NCBI RefSeq assembly: GCF_014656075.1
Contig: NZ_BNBS01000009.1
Coordinates: 65,369-129,368, forward strand
Length of the DNA: 64,000 bases
DNA from: Streptomyces hydrogenans
Lineage (GTDB): Bacteria > Actinomycetota > Actinomycetes > Streptomycetales > Streptomycetaceae
Direction: 5' to 3'
Within the stretch, counting starts at the first letter, position 1. Every line of letters starts with the position of its first letter. Position numbers and translations under genes: made by a program. The notes under the pieces are model-generated. The model was not told the origin of the DNA, made no database searches, and worked only from the letters and a program-made list of their open reading frames with translations. Shown piece by piece: positions 15,375 to 24,070 of this stretch.

Positions 15375-17557
15375 GGCCTGCGCTTGCCGCCCGGCCGCTT
15401 CGCCGGGCCGGGGCCCGCCTCGCCGGTGTCGTACCAGCCGTCCCCGTCGCCCTCCCCGTCTTCGTCGCCGTCGCCCTCGCTCTCCAAGCCGTCCGGTGTC
15501 GGGGGCACCTCGGGGAGTGCGGCGCCCGGCATGAGGCGCAGGTCGAAGTCGCGTACGGGTGTGTCCGCGAGGGCTTCGCGGGTGAAGCGGGCCCAGATCT
15601 CGGCCGGGGGGCCGCCGCCGTTGACGCGGGGGAGGCCGAGGGCGCCGTACAGGGGCTCGTGGGCGCCGGACTCGGGGTCCTGGCCCATGAGGGCGACGAC
15701 GGTCGCGAGTTCGGGGGTGTAGCCGGCGAACCAGGCGGCCTTGTCGTCCTCCGCGGTGCCGGTCTTGCCGGCCGCGGGGCGTCCGGCGGCCTGCGCGGCC
15801 GTGCCCGTACCGGTCTCGACGACGCCGCGCAGGACGGCGGTGGTGGTGTCGGCGGCCTCGCGGCCGACGGCCTGCCGGGGTTCGGTGGAGGGCAGCGGCA
15901 GCGGCTCCCCGTCGCGGGAGAGCGCGGTGACGAGGGTGTGGTCGCCGCGGCGGCCGTGCGCGGCGAGGGTGGCGTAGGCCTGGGCCATGTCGAGGACGCT
16001 GGCGGTGGCGGGGCCGAGTGCGATGGAGGGGGAGGCGGTGAGGTCGGGGGTGGCGGCGGGCAGGCCGAGCGCGACGGCGGTGCGGCGCACGTGGGCGGGG
16101 CCGACGTCGACGGCCATCTGGGCGTAGACCGCGTTCACGGAGAGGTCGGTGGCGGCGCTGACGGGGATCTCGCCGTAGCTCTCGCCGTCCTCGTTGGCGG
16201 GGTCGTACGGGACGCCGGGCCAGCCTTCGACGGGCCGTCGGTCGGTGCCGTCGTAGAGGGTGTAGGGGGTGATCGGTTCGCCGTACTGGGTCTGGGCGCC
16301 GCTCTGCACGGCGGCGGTGAAGACGAAGGGTTTGAAGGTGGAGCCGACCTGGTAGTCGCGGCGGGTGGCGTTGTTGACGTACTGCTCGGTGTAGTCGATG
16401 CCGCCGTAGAGGGCGACGACGCGGCCGGTGGCCGGTTCGACGGCGGCGGCGCCGGCCCGTACGTACCGGTCGGTGGGGTTCGCGGCGGGGTCGAGGCGGT
16501 GGGTGACGCGGTCCTCGACGGCGCGGACGAGGGCGGCCTGGCGGTCGGGGTCGAGGGTGGTGACGATCCGGAAGCCGCCGCCGGCGAGGGTCTTCTCGTC
16601 GACGATGCCGCGGCTGGTGAGGTACTCCTCGACGGCCTGTACGAGGTAGCCGCGCTGGCCGGAGAGGCCGGTGGCGGGGCGGGCGGTCTGCGGGTCGGGG
16701 AAGCGGAGGGCGGCGCGTTCGCCGGCGGTGAGCCAGCCCTCCTTGACCATGCCGTCGAGGACGTATCCCCAGCGGGCGAGGACGGCGGGGCGGTTCTCGG
16801 GGTGGGTGGTGACGTCGTAGGCGCTGGGGGCCTTGAGGAGGGCGGCGAGGTAGGCGCCCTCGGCGGTGCCGAGGCGTTCGACGTCCTTGCCGTAGTAGGC
16901 GTGGGCGGCGGCCTGGACGCCGTAGGCGTTGCGGCCGAAGTAGCTGGTGTTGAGGTAGCCCTGGAGGATCTCGTCCTTGGTCTTCTCGCGCTCCAGCTTG
17001 ATCGCGATGAAGAACTCCTTGGCCTTGCGGGTGAGGGTCTGCTCCTGGCCCAGGTAGTAGTTCTTGACGTACTGCTGGGTGATGGTGGAGCCGGACTGGC
17101 GGCCCTTGCCGGTGACGGTGTTCCAGGCGGCGCGGACCATCGCCTTGGGGTCGACGGCGCGGGAGGTGTGGAAGTCGCGGTCCTCGGCGGCGAGGACGGC
17201 CTGCCGGACGGTGAGGGGGATCCGGTCGAGGCGGACGTTCTCGCGGTTGACCTCGCCGTCGCGGGCGAGGACGGTGCCGTCGCGGTAGAGGTACAGGTTG
17301 GACTGGGCGACGGCGGCGGCGTTGGCGGCCGGGATGGACACCAGGAGGTATCCGGCCACGAGGCCGCCGGCGAGCAGCACTCCGCCGAGCAGGAACAGGC
17401 CGAGGGCGGCGCGCAGCAGGCGGCGGGGGAGGGAGCGCCGGGGCCGGGCGGGGGTGCGGCGTGCGGGGAGGGTGGGGTCCCTCGGTTCCCAGCCCGGATC
17501 CGCGCCCGGGTCCGGGGGTGGCGCGGCGGCGGAGGAGGAGCGCAACGAAGGGGACAT
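15371..17557 (-). CDS. Class A penicillin-binding protein (transglycosylase/transpeptidase)
   Basis: A 728-aa bifunctional peptidoglycan synthase. A basic cytoplasmic tail precedes a transmembrane helix (about 48-75). The GT51 domain carries EDRDFH (125-130, catalytic Glu), GSTITQQ (156-162) and EILQGYLNTSYFG (196-208). The transpeptidase has S406-T-F-K409 (active serine), S473-V-N and K598-T-G. The C-terminus is an acidic Gly/Asp/Glu-rich tail followed by a basic end. It polymerises and cross-links lipid II outside the membrane. ATG 17557 gives a normal N-terminus; the long upstream open frame is antisense to the ABC genes. It overlaps the gdx stop by four bases at the 3' ends. Confidence 0.95.
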   Translation of the reverse strand: MSPSLRSSSAAAPPPDPGADPGWEPRDPTLPARRTPARPRRSLPRRLLRAALGLFLLGGVLLAGGLVAGYLLVSIPAANAAAVAQSNLYLYRDGTVLARDGEVNRENVRLDRIPLTVRQAVLAAEDRDFHTSRAVDPKAMVRAAWNTVTGKGRQSGSTITQQYVKNYYLGQEQTLTRKAKEFFIAIKLEREKTKDEILQGYLNTSYFGRNAYGVQAAAHAYYGKDVERLGTAEGAYLAALLKAPSAYDVTTHPENRPAVLARWGYVLDGMVKEGWLTAGERAALRFPDPQTARPATGLSGQRGYLVQAVEEYLTSRGIVDEKTLAGGGFRIVTTLDPDRQAALVRAVEDRVTHRLDPAANPTDRYVRAGAAAVEPATGRVVALYGGIDYTEQYVNNATRRDYQVGSTFKPFVFTAAVQSGAQTQYGEPITPYTLYDGTDRRPVEGWPGVPYDPANEDGESYGEIPVSAATDLSVNAVYAQMAVDVGPAHVRRTAVALGLPAATPDLTASPSIALGPATASVLDMAQAYATLAAHGRRGDHTLVTALSRDGEPLPLPSTEPRQAVGREAADTTTAVLRGVVETGTGTAAQAAGRPAAGKTGTAEDDKAAWFAGYTPELATVVALMGQDPESGAHEPLYGALGLPRVNGGGPPAEIWARFTREALADTPVRDFDLRLMPGAALPEVPPTPDGLESEGDGDEDGEGDGDGWYDTGEAGPGPAKRPGGKRRP

Positions 17558-17704
17558 GGCATCACATAGTGCACATAAAGCGGGCGAAACTCCCGAAGGT
17601 GAGGGGTGACTGACGGGAAATCCGCTCGCGGCGCGGTGCCGGAGGCCACTAAGGTCGTGCGCTTCGTCCCTCTTCCTCCGTACGCGCACCGAAAGGGCAG
17701 CTCC

Positions 17705-18511
17705 ATGCTGCGGCTGTACGCGACCGTGGCCGCGGGCGGCTTCCGGCGGTACGCCACCTACCGGGTGGCCACCCTGGCGGGCCTCTTCACCAACACGGTC
17801 TTCGGGTTCGTCTTCTCGTACACCTACATCGCCCTGTGGGCCGAACGGCCGCAGCTCGGCGGCTACTCCATGGCCGACGCCCTCGCCTACGTCTGGATCG
17901 GCCAGGCCCTCATCACCGTCTGCGGCATGATGGGCGGCGGCTTCGAGGCCGAGCTGATCGAGCGGATCAGGACGGGCGACATCGCCGTCGACCTCTACCG
18001 CCCCGCCGACCTCCAGGGCTGGTGGTGCGCGGCCAACGCGGGCCGGGCCGCCTACCAGCTGCTCGGCCGGGGCGCCGTCCCGCTCGTGATCGGCGCGTTC
18101 GCCTTCCGCTTCACCCTTCCGGCCGGTCCGGCCGGCTGGGCCGCCTTCCTGCTCGCGGTGGCCCTCGGCTCGCTCGTGTCGTTCGCGCTCTGGTACCTCG
18201 TCGCGATGAGCGCCTTCTGGCTGCTCGACGGCCAGGGCGTGGTGCAGGTGGCCTGGCTGGCCGGCCTGTTCTTCTCCGGGATGCTGCTCCCGCTGAACGT
18301 CTTCCCCGGCGCGCTCGGCGAGTTCGCCCGCGCGCTGCCGTGGGCCGCCCTGCTCCAGGTCCCGGCGGACGTCTACCTCGGCCGGTACGGCGACGGCCCG
18401 GGCCTGCTGCGCGCGTACGGCTTCCAGCTCGGCTGGCTCGCGGTGCTGCTCGCGGCGGGGCGCGCGGCGCAGGCCGCGGCGACGCGGAAGGTGGTGGTGC
18501 AGGGTGGATGA
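17705..18511 (+). CDS. ABC-2 family exporter permease, subunit 1
   Basis: A 268-aa membrane protein with six predicted helices, no ATPase motifs, and the pattern of the ABC-2 permease family. Conserved-looking loops include YRVATLAGLFTNTVFGF at the N-terminus and SGMLLPLNVFPGALGEFARALPW before the last helices. ATG 17705 is chosen over upstream codons because it begins at the family N-terminus; the ribosome site (AAAGGGCAG) is weak. It overlaps the next permease gene by eight bases, and the ATPase follows. Together they form a drug- or lipid-type efflux unit; the cargo is unknown. Confidence 0.85.
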   Translation: MLRLYATVAAGGFRRYATYRVATLAGLFTNTVFGFVFSYTYIALWAERPQLGGYSMADALAYVWIGQALITVCGMMGGGFEAELIERIRTGDIAVDLYRPADLQGWWCAANAGRAAYQLLGRGAVPLVIGAFAFRFTLPAGPAGWAAFLLAVALGSLVSFALWYLVAMSAFWLLDGQGVVQVAWLAGLFFSGMLLPLNVFPGALGEFARALPWAALLQVPADVYLGRYGDGPGLLRAYGFQLGWLAVLLAAGRAAQAAATRKVVVQGG

Positions 18512-19388
18512 GCTGCTGACGGCCGCCCCTGCGGAAGGGACGGCGGGCGGGGCCCGTACGGAGGAGGCGTACCGCCCCGCGGCCGACGCCCTCCGCACGT
18601 ACCGGATGGTCGCCGCCCTGTGGATCCGCTCCACGATGACCTACCGCGCGTCCTTCGCGCTGACCCTCGCCAGCTCCTTCTGCGTCACCTTCTTCGACTT
18701 CGTCGTGATCCTGCTGATGTTCGGGCAGGTCCGGGGCCTCGGCGGCTTCTCCTTCGCCGAGGTCGCCTTCCTGTACGGCACCACCGGCACCGCCTTCGGG
18801 ATCGCCGACCTGACGCTGGGCTCGCTCCAGCGGATGGGCCGCCGGATCCGGGACGGCTCGCTCGACGTGTTCCTGCTGCGGCCGGCGCCGCTGCTCGCGC
18901 AGGTCGCGGCGGACGCGTTCGCGCTGCGCCGCCTGGGCCGGGTGCTCCAGGGGCTGATGGTGCTGGTGTGGAGCCTGGTGCTGCTGCGCGACGAGGTGGC
19001 GTGGTCCTGGGGGAGGGCGCTGATGGTGCCCTGGACGGTGGTCTGCGGGGCGGTCATCTTCATGGCGGTGATGGTCCTCGGCGCGTCGGCGCTCTTCTGG
19101 CTCCAGGACGCGGCCGAGGTCACCAACTCGTTCACGTACGGCGGCAACACGCTGCTCCAGTACCCGCCGACGGTCTTCGCGCAGGACCTGGTCAAGGGCG
19201 TGGTGTTCGTGGTCCCGCTGGCCTTCGTGAACTGGCTGCCCGCGCTGTACGTCCTCGGGCGCCCCGCCCCGCCCGGGGTGCCGTCCTGGGCGGCCTTCGC
19301 CTCGCCGCTCGTCGCCCTGGTCTGCTGCGGGGCCGCGGGCCTGGCGTGGCGGGCGGGCGTCCGCTCGTACCGATCGACAGGGAGCTGA
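18504..19388 (+). CDS. ABC-2 family exporter permease, subunit 2
   Basis: A 294-aa second permease. About 45 polar residues precede the first helix. The remainder has six hydrophobic segments with ABC-2 loops such as IRDGSLDVFLLRPAPLLAQV, which is shared in pattern with subunit 1 (IRTGDIAVDLYRPADLQGWW), so the two are distant paralogues forming a heterodimer. GTG 18504 overlaps the upstream gene; an ATG four bases later is in another frame. The ATPase gene starts seven bases after its stop. No substrate can be assigned. Confidence 0.85.
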   Translation: MDELLTAAPAEGTAGGARTEEAYRPAADALRTYRMVAALWIRSTMTYRASFALTLASSFCVTFFDFVVILLMFGQVRGLGGFSFAEVAFLYGTTGTAFGIADLTLGSLQRMGRRIRDGSLDVFLLRPAPLLAQVAADAFALRRLGRVLQGLMVLVWSLVLLRDEVAWSWGRALMVPWTVVCGAVIFMAVMVLGASALFWLQDAAEVTNSFTYGGNTLLQYPPTVFAQDLVKGVVFVVPLAFVNWLPALYVLGRPAPPGVPSWAAFASPLVALVCCGAAGLAWRAGVRSYRSTGS

Positions 19389-19394
19389 GAGCAC

Positions 19395-20396
19395 GTGTCC
19401 TGCGAACCGCTCATCGTGCTGGACGGGATCGAGAAGACCTTCACGGTCCGCCGGAAGGCGGGCCCGTTCCGCCGGGAGAAGCGGGAGGTCCGGGCCGTCG
19501 ACGGGATCTCCTTCACCGTGGACCGGGGCGAGATGGTCGGCTACATCGGCCCGAACGGCGCCGGGAAGTCCACCACCGTCAAGATGCTCACGGGCATCCT
19601 CACCCCCAGCGGCGGCCGGCTCCGCGTCGCGGGCATCGACCCCGCCCGCGACCGCACCCGCCTCGCGCGCCGCATCGGCGTCGTCTTCGGCCAGCGCACC
19701 ACGCTCTGGTGGGACCTGCCGCTGCGGGACTCGTACCGCCTGGTGCACCGCATGTACCGGATCCCCGACGACCGCTACCGCGAGAACCTGGCCCGCTGCG
19801 TCGACCTCCTCGACCTGGGCGACCTCCTCGACGTGCCGGTCCGCCAGCTCTCCCTGGGGCAGCGGATGCGCGGCGACATCGCCGCCGCCCTCCTCCACGA
19901 CCCGGAGGTGCTGTACCTGGACGAGCCGACGATCGGCCTCGACGTCGTCTCGAAGTCCCGCGTCCGCGCCTTCCTGCGCGAACTGAACGCGGAGCGCGGC
20001 ACCACGGTCCTCCTCACCACCCACGACCTCACCGACATCGAGCAGCTCTGCTCGCGGGTGATGGTCATCGACCACGGCCGGCTGGTGTACGACGGCGGTC
20101 TCCCCGGCCTGCACGCGGCCGGCGACGGCGAGCGGACCCTCGTGGTGGACCTGGCGCGCGCGTTCCCGCCGATCGACTCCGTGCCCGGCGCCCGCTTCGT
20201 ACGGGCCGAGGGGCCGCGCCAGTACCTCGCCTTCCCGGCGTCCGCGTCGGCCGCCCCGCTGGTCGCCGCGGTGGCCGAGGCGTACCCCCTGGTGGACCTC
20301 TCGGTGCGGGAACCGGACATCGAGTCCGTGATCGCGAAGATGTACGGGGGAGCGCCCGGGGGAACTCACGAGGAGCGCCGGGAGTCCCTGATGTAA
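19395..20396 (+). CDS. ABC exporter ATP-binding protein
   Basis: A 333-aa ATPase. Walker A GPNGAGKST (52-60), signature LSLGQRMRGDIAAAL, Walker B VLYLDEPTIGLD and switch histidine in LLTTHDL are all present. The FGQRTTLWWDLPLRDSY segment is typical of the Bcr/NatA/ABC-2 exporter ATPases. The last 80 residues form the C-terminal regulatory extension usual for this group. GTG 19395 begins seven bases after the second permease gene. The three genes make a complete exporter. An AAGGAGG site at its 3' end serves the next gene, hinting at co-transcription. Confidence 0.92.
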   Translation: MSCEPLIVLDGIEKTFTVRRKAGPFRREKREVRAVDGISFTVDRGEMVGYIGPNGAGKSTTVKMLTGILTPSGGRLRVAGIDPARDRTRLARRIGVVFGQRTTLWWDLPLRDSYRLVHRMYRIPDDRYRENLARCVDLLDLGDLLDVPVRQLSLGQRMRGDIAAALLHDPEVLYLDEPTIGLDVVSKSRVRAFLRELNAERGTTVLLTTHDLTDIEQLCSRVMVIDHGRLVYDGGLPGLHAAGDGERTLVVDLARAFPPIDSVPGARFVRAEGPRQYLAFPASASAAPLVAAVAEAYPLVDLSVREPDIESVIAKMYGGAPGGTHEERRESLM

Positions 20397-20411
20397 GGAG
20401 GTCGGGACGGC

Positions 20412-21680
20412 ATGGTGAGTTTCTCTTACACGGCTGCGGACGAGGAGAAGAGCAGGGGCGTCCGCCGCATGAAGGCCCTGGCGACGGCACTGCTGGCCGT
20501 CGTGGCGGTGGTCTACGCCCTGGCGACCTGGGCGGAGAACTCCGGCGCGGGCGCCTGGGCCGGGTACGTGGCGGCGGCGGCCGAGGCCGGCATGGTCGGC
20601 GCGCTCGCGGACTGGTTCGCGGTGACGGCGCTCTTCCGCCACCCGCTGGGCCTCCCCATCCCGCACACCGCGATCATCCCCACGAAGAAGGACCAGCTGG
20701 GCGCCTCGCTCGGCTCCTTCGTCGGCGAGAACTTCCTCTCCGCCGACGTCGTACGCGGCCGGCTGCGAGCCCTGGGCGTCGGCCGCCGCGTCGGCGCCTG
20801 GCTGTCCCACCCGGACCACGCCGACCGGGTCACGGAGGAGCTGGCCACCGCCCTGCGCGGGGCGCTGACCGTCCTGCGCGACGCCGACGTGCAGGCGGTG
20901 GTGGGCGAGGCGATCACCCGGCGCGCCGAACAGGCGGAGATCGCGCCGGGCGTCGGCAAGACCCTGGAGCACATGGTCGCGGACGGCGCCCACCGCCGGG
21001 CCGTCGACCTCGTCTGCACCCGCGCCCACGACTGGCTGGTCACCCACGGCGACTCCGTCATGGACGCCGTCCAGGGCGGCGCCCCCGGCTGGACCCCCCG
21101 CTTCGTGGACCGCAAGGTCGGCGAGCGCGTCTACAAGGAACTCCTCCGCTTCGTCACGGAGATGCGGGACATGCCGACGCACCCCGCGCGCGGCGCCATC
21201 GACCGCTTCCTCACCGACTTCGCCGCCGACCTCCAGGCCGACACGGACACCCGCGCCCGCGTCGAACGCCTCAAGTCCGACCTGCTGGCCCGCCCCGAGG
21301 TCCAGGACGTCATCGCCTCGGCCTGGGCCTCCGTCCGCGCCCTCATCATCGCGGCGGCCGAGGACGACCAGAGCCAGCTCCGCCTCCGCGCCCGCGCCTC
21401 CCTGATCTCCCTCGGCAAGCGCCTGGCGACCGACACCCGCCTCCAGTCCAAGGTCGACGGCTGGCTGGAGTCGGCCACGATCTACCTGGTCACCACCTAC
21501 CGCCCCGAGATCACCTCCCTGATCACGGACACCGTCGCCGGCTGGGACGCCGACCAGACCTCGAAGAAGATCGAGGCCAACATCGGCCGCGACCTCCAGT
21601 TCATCCGCATCAACGGCACGGTGGTGGGCGCCTTGGCGGGCCTGCTGATCTATACGGTCAGCCACGCTTTCGGGGGGTGA
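20412..21680 (+). CDS. DUF445 family membrane protein
   Basis: A 422-aa protein of the DUF445 family (YjiN-like). It has an N-terminal hydrophobic region (about 22-65) with AEAGMVGALADWFAVTALFRHPLGLPIPHTAIIP, the family hallmark. A long helical body follows, with repeated charged motifs (GAWLSHPDHADRVTEELA, FVDRKVGERVYKELLRF), and a C-terminal hydrophobic helix (VGALAGLLIYTVSHAF). AAGGAGG (20396-20402) precedes ATG 20412. The topology suggests a membrane-bound, mostly cytoplasmic helical protein. Its biochemical role is unknown. Confidence 0.88.
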   Translation: MVSFSYTAADEEKSRGVRRMKALATALLAVVAVVYALATWAENSGAGAWAGYVAAAAEAGMVGALADWFAVTALFRHPLGLPIPHTAIIPTKKDQLGASLGSFVGENFLSADVVRGRLRALGVGRRVGAWLSHPDHADRVTEELATALRGALTVLRDADVQAVVGEAITRRAEQAEIAPGVGKTLEHMVADGAHRRAVDLVCTRAHDWLVTHGDSVMDAVQGGAPGWTPRFVDRKVGERVYKELLRFVTEMRDMPTHPARGAIDRFLTDFAADLQADTDTRARVERLKSDLLARPEVQDVIASAWASVRALIIAAAEDDQSQLRLRARASLISLGKRLATDTRLQSKVDGWLESATIYLVTTYRPEITSLITDTVAGWDADQTSKKIEANIGRDLQFIRINGTVVGALAGLLIYTVSHAFGG

Positions 21681-21846
21681 GGGGGAGGGTGGGGGCCGGT
21701 CCAGCCCGGGGCCGAGCCTGCCCGCGGCTCGCCCCGACTTGGGGCTCAAACCTGCCGGGGGCCGGACTCGGCACGGGGCCGAGCCCGTCCGGGGCTCGCG
21801 CCGGCTCGGGGCTCAGCGCCGCCCGGGCTTCCCCTGGCCCGGGGGC
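21681..21846. repeat. GC-rich degenerate repeats between DUF445 and a small membrane-protein gene
   Basis: Variants of GGGGCCGAGCC and its complement GGGGCTCGCC or GGGGCTC recur at least seven times in 165 bp after the DUF445 stop. The alternating orientation can form several hairpins and probably acts as a terminator for the convergent genes. No coding potential is seen. Confidence 0.65.
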
Positions 21847-22149
21847 TCAGCCGCGTTCGCGGGTCGCGGCCCAGGCGGCGACGCCCATCGCCCCGGCCAC
21901 GGAGAACACCGCGGGCCACGCCCCGATCTTCTTCGCCAGCGGATGCGACCCCCCGAACGCCGCCACATAGGCGGCGGACAGCCCCACGGCCGTCCCCACC
22001 CCACCCGCCCGCTGCCACTCCCGAGCCGCCACCCCACCGGCCACCGCCAGCACCACCCCACCCAGCGGCCGCTTCTTCGTCCACCGAGCCGTGGCGTACC
22101 CACCCACGAGTCCGGCGGCGGCGATGGCGGGGGAGGGGATGCGGGGCAT
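21847..22149 (-). CDS. Small Gly/Ala-rich membrane protein of unknown function
   Basis: A 100-aa protein with three hydrophobic stretches (SPAIAAAGLVGGYATA, GGVVLAVAGGVAA, GTAVGLSAAYVAAFGG) and a final helix (AVFSVAGAMGVAAWAA), separated by short basic loops (RWTKKRPL, REWQRAG, HPLAKK). GAGGTG precedes ATG 22149. It has the look of a small conserved Streptomyces inner-membrane protein and carries no catalytic motif. It lies between the DUF445 gene and the left end of the defence-like operon, reads in the same direction as that operon, and has 64 bp before it, so read-through is possible. Confidence 0.72.
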   Translation of the reverse strand: MPRIPSPAIAAAGLVGGYATARWTKKRPLGGVVLAVAGGVAAREWQRAGGVGTAVGLSAAYVAAFGGSHPLAKKIGAWPAVFSVAGAMGVAAWAATRERG

Positions 22150-22213
22150 GGTGGCACCTCGTGTTCGGATCGACGTCTTTGTCCGCAGCCTAACGAGGTG
22201 CCGCCCCCGTGCG

Positions 22214-24070
22214 TCAGGCGAGCAGCGAGGCGAAGAACCCGATCGAAGGCTCTTCGGGCGTGCCCACGAGCAGTGCGCGGTCCAGCAGGGTGTTGTTGTG
22301 CTCGCAGCTCGTCTCGGGGAGCATCACGCAGGCGTGGCACGCCGCGAGGTTGGTGCCGGCGGTCCCCGACGCCTCGGACTCGATGCAGAGGGGGTCGGAG
22401 GAGCACCACGCGGACCGGTGCACGGCCCCTCGGACGGCGTCGGCGAGCCGGGCGGGCTCGCCCTGGGCGACGAGCCCTCCGAGACTGCCGGCCGAGTCGC
22501 TCGTCGCCGTGTAGACGAGGATCCCCGCCATGCCCTCGTCGGCGTACAGACGCTCGCGGAGCGCGGCCGCCGGGTATCCGGCGTCCAGGCTCCACTGGGT
22601 GATGAGCACGTGGGCCAACGTGTGCAGCAGGATCATCCGCGGCCCGGCCGGGGAGGCCGGGGCCAGGTCCGGCTCCGTCGCCCGCTGTCGCAGCAGCCGT
22701 TCGTGCGCGGCACGGATCCGCTCCGCCCGGGCGACCACGGGCGCCGAGCCGGCCCATGCCTCCAGCCGGTCCTCGTCGAGACGGAGGAAGACGCCCTCGC
22801 CGCGCACCTCCATCGCGGGCAGCCAGGACAGGGGCGAGGTCGAGAGGGCGGCCTCCTTGCCCTCGGTGGTCGAGTCCGGGTCGGCGAGTCGGGTGAACGC
22901 CTTGAGCGCCCTGACCTCGCGGAGCTTCTTCACCAGCATCGGACCCGTGACTCCGAGGGGGACCAGGGGTGCCGGATCGCCCAGCGGCGTCTCGCAGACG
23001 AACTGCTCCTTGTGGGAGCGCTCGCGCTCGTCGTTGCCCGCGCGGAGCCGCTCGTACTCCTTGTGACGCAGGGCGAGATAGCGGCGGTCGAAGGAGGGGG
23101 TCCCGTCGCCCTCCGGATCCTCCTCCCGTTCGGCGGCGAGGAGGGCCATGACCTCGTCGACGGGGACCGGCGGCTTGTTCCTGAAGACGAAGTTGAGGCA
23201 CATTTCCACGGCGTCCCGACTGTCGAGCTCGCGGAGCTGCGCCCAGTGCTCGTCGAGCGGGTCGGCCCGCCCGTCGCTCCACGGGGGGATGGAGAGGGCC
23301 GACTTCAGGACGGGCTGCCACACGGAGGAGGAACCGCGCTGGAGCGTGCGGGCGGAGAGCCTGCAGGGGTCCGCGGGGACGGACGTCCCGAGCCAGGGGC
23401 GGGTGCCGCGACACCGCAGCCCCAGGTCCTTCAGGGCGTTCCTGCGGAAGGAGCCCTCCATCGAGACCTCCGGCACCCCGCAGGTGCACGACACGATGAT
23501 GGAGCGGAGCGAGGAGCTGCGTCCGGAGGAACGCAGGGTGAGGGTGCCGCCGCACTGCCCCGCCGTGGACGTCCCACCCGCCGACGACCGGTGCACCCAG
23601 TGCCAGTACGGGAACTCGTCGAGGTGTCCCGCCTCGCAGGCGATCACGAAGCGGGAGGGGACGAGGTCGGACCCGCATGCCCCGCACTGGCTGCGGCCGG
23701 GGGGCGGATTGAACTGGTGCCATCGGCGGAGCTCGCCGCACTCGGGGCAGGAGTGCATGATCGGGAACCGGCGGACCCGGACCCCGTCCTTGCTGGTGTC
23801 CTCGGAGGCGGGCGGCAGCCGGAAGTAGTCCACCTCGAGGAGTCGGGCGAGCCGGCGCTCGCTGATCCGCGGGGACTCGTCCGACCGCCAGTGCTCGTCG
23901 GCGCCGTCGAGCCCGGAGACGACGAAGGACTCGTGGTCGACCGCGATCAGGGAGCCGACGCCGTACGTGGTGATCATCTGGGCGCGGCGGACCGCGCCCC
24001 GCCGGGGCAGGCTCGGGGCGGGCGCGCCGTTCGCACCGGTACGGCGGCGACGCGCGGGGGGCGGGGTCAT
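22214..24070 (-). CDS. drmB: DrmB-like DUF1998 protein (DISARM family)
   Basis: A 618-aa protein matching DrmB of DISARM. The N-terminus RRAQMITTYGVGSLIAVDHESFVV is the usual entry motif. Paired zinc sites follow: CPECG (108-112), CGACG (129-133) and IACEAGHLDEFPYWHWVH. The C-terminus has LLHTLAHVLITQWSLDAGY and the DUF1998 signature CHACVMLPETSCEHNN-TLLDRALL. In DISARM, DrmA and DrmB form a complex that loads on DNA with 5' overhangs; DrmB carries no nuclease. ATG 24070 overlaps the DrmA-like stop as ATGA, and this is the last gene of the leftward operon. Family assignment is strong by motif; no search was run. Confidence 0.86.
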   Translation of the reverse strand: MTPPPARRRRTGANGAPAPSLPRRGAVRRAQMITTYGVGSLIAVDHESFVVSGLDGADEHWRSDESPRISERRLARLLEVDYFRLPPASEDTSKDGVRVRRFPIMHSCPECGELRRWHQFNPPPGRSQCGACGSDLVPSRFVIACEAGHLDEFPYWHWVHRSSAGGTSTAGQCGGTLTLRSSGRSSSLRSIIVSCTCGVPEVSMEGSFRRNALKDLGLRCRGTRPWLGTSVPADPCRLSARTLQRGSSSVWQPVLKSALSIPPWSDGRADPLDEHWAQLRELDSRDAVEMCLNFVFRNKPPVPVDEVMALLAAEREEDPEGDGTPSFDRRYLALRHKEYERLRAGNDERERSHKEQFVCETPLGDPAPLVPLGVTGPMLVKKLREVRALKAFTRLADPDSTTEGKEAALSTSPLSWLPAMEVRGEGVFLRLDEDRLEAWAGSAPVVARAERIRAAHERLLRQRATEPDLAPASPAGPRMILLHTLAHVLITQWSLDAGYPAAALRERLYADEGMAGILVYTATSDSAGSLGGLVAQGEPARLADAVRGAVHRSAWCSSDPLCIESEASGTAGTNLAACHACVMLPETSCEHNNTLLDRALLVGTPEEPSIGFFASLLA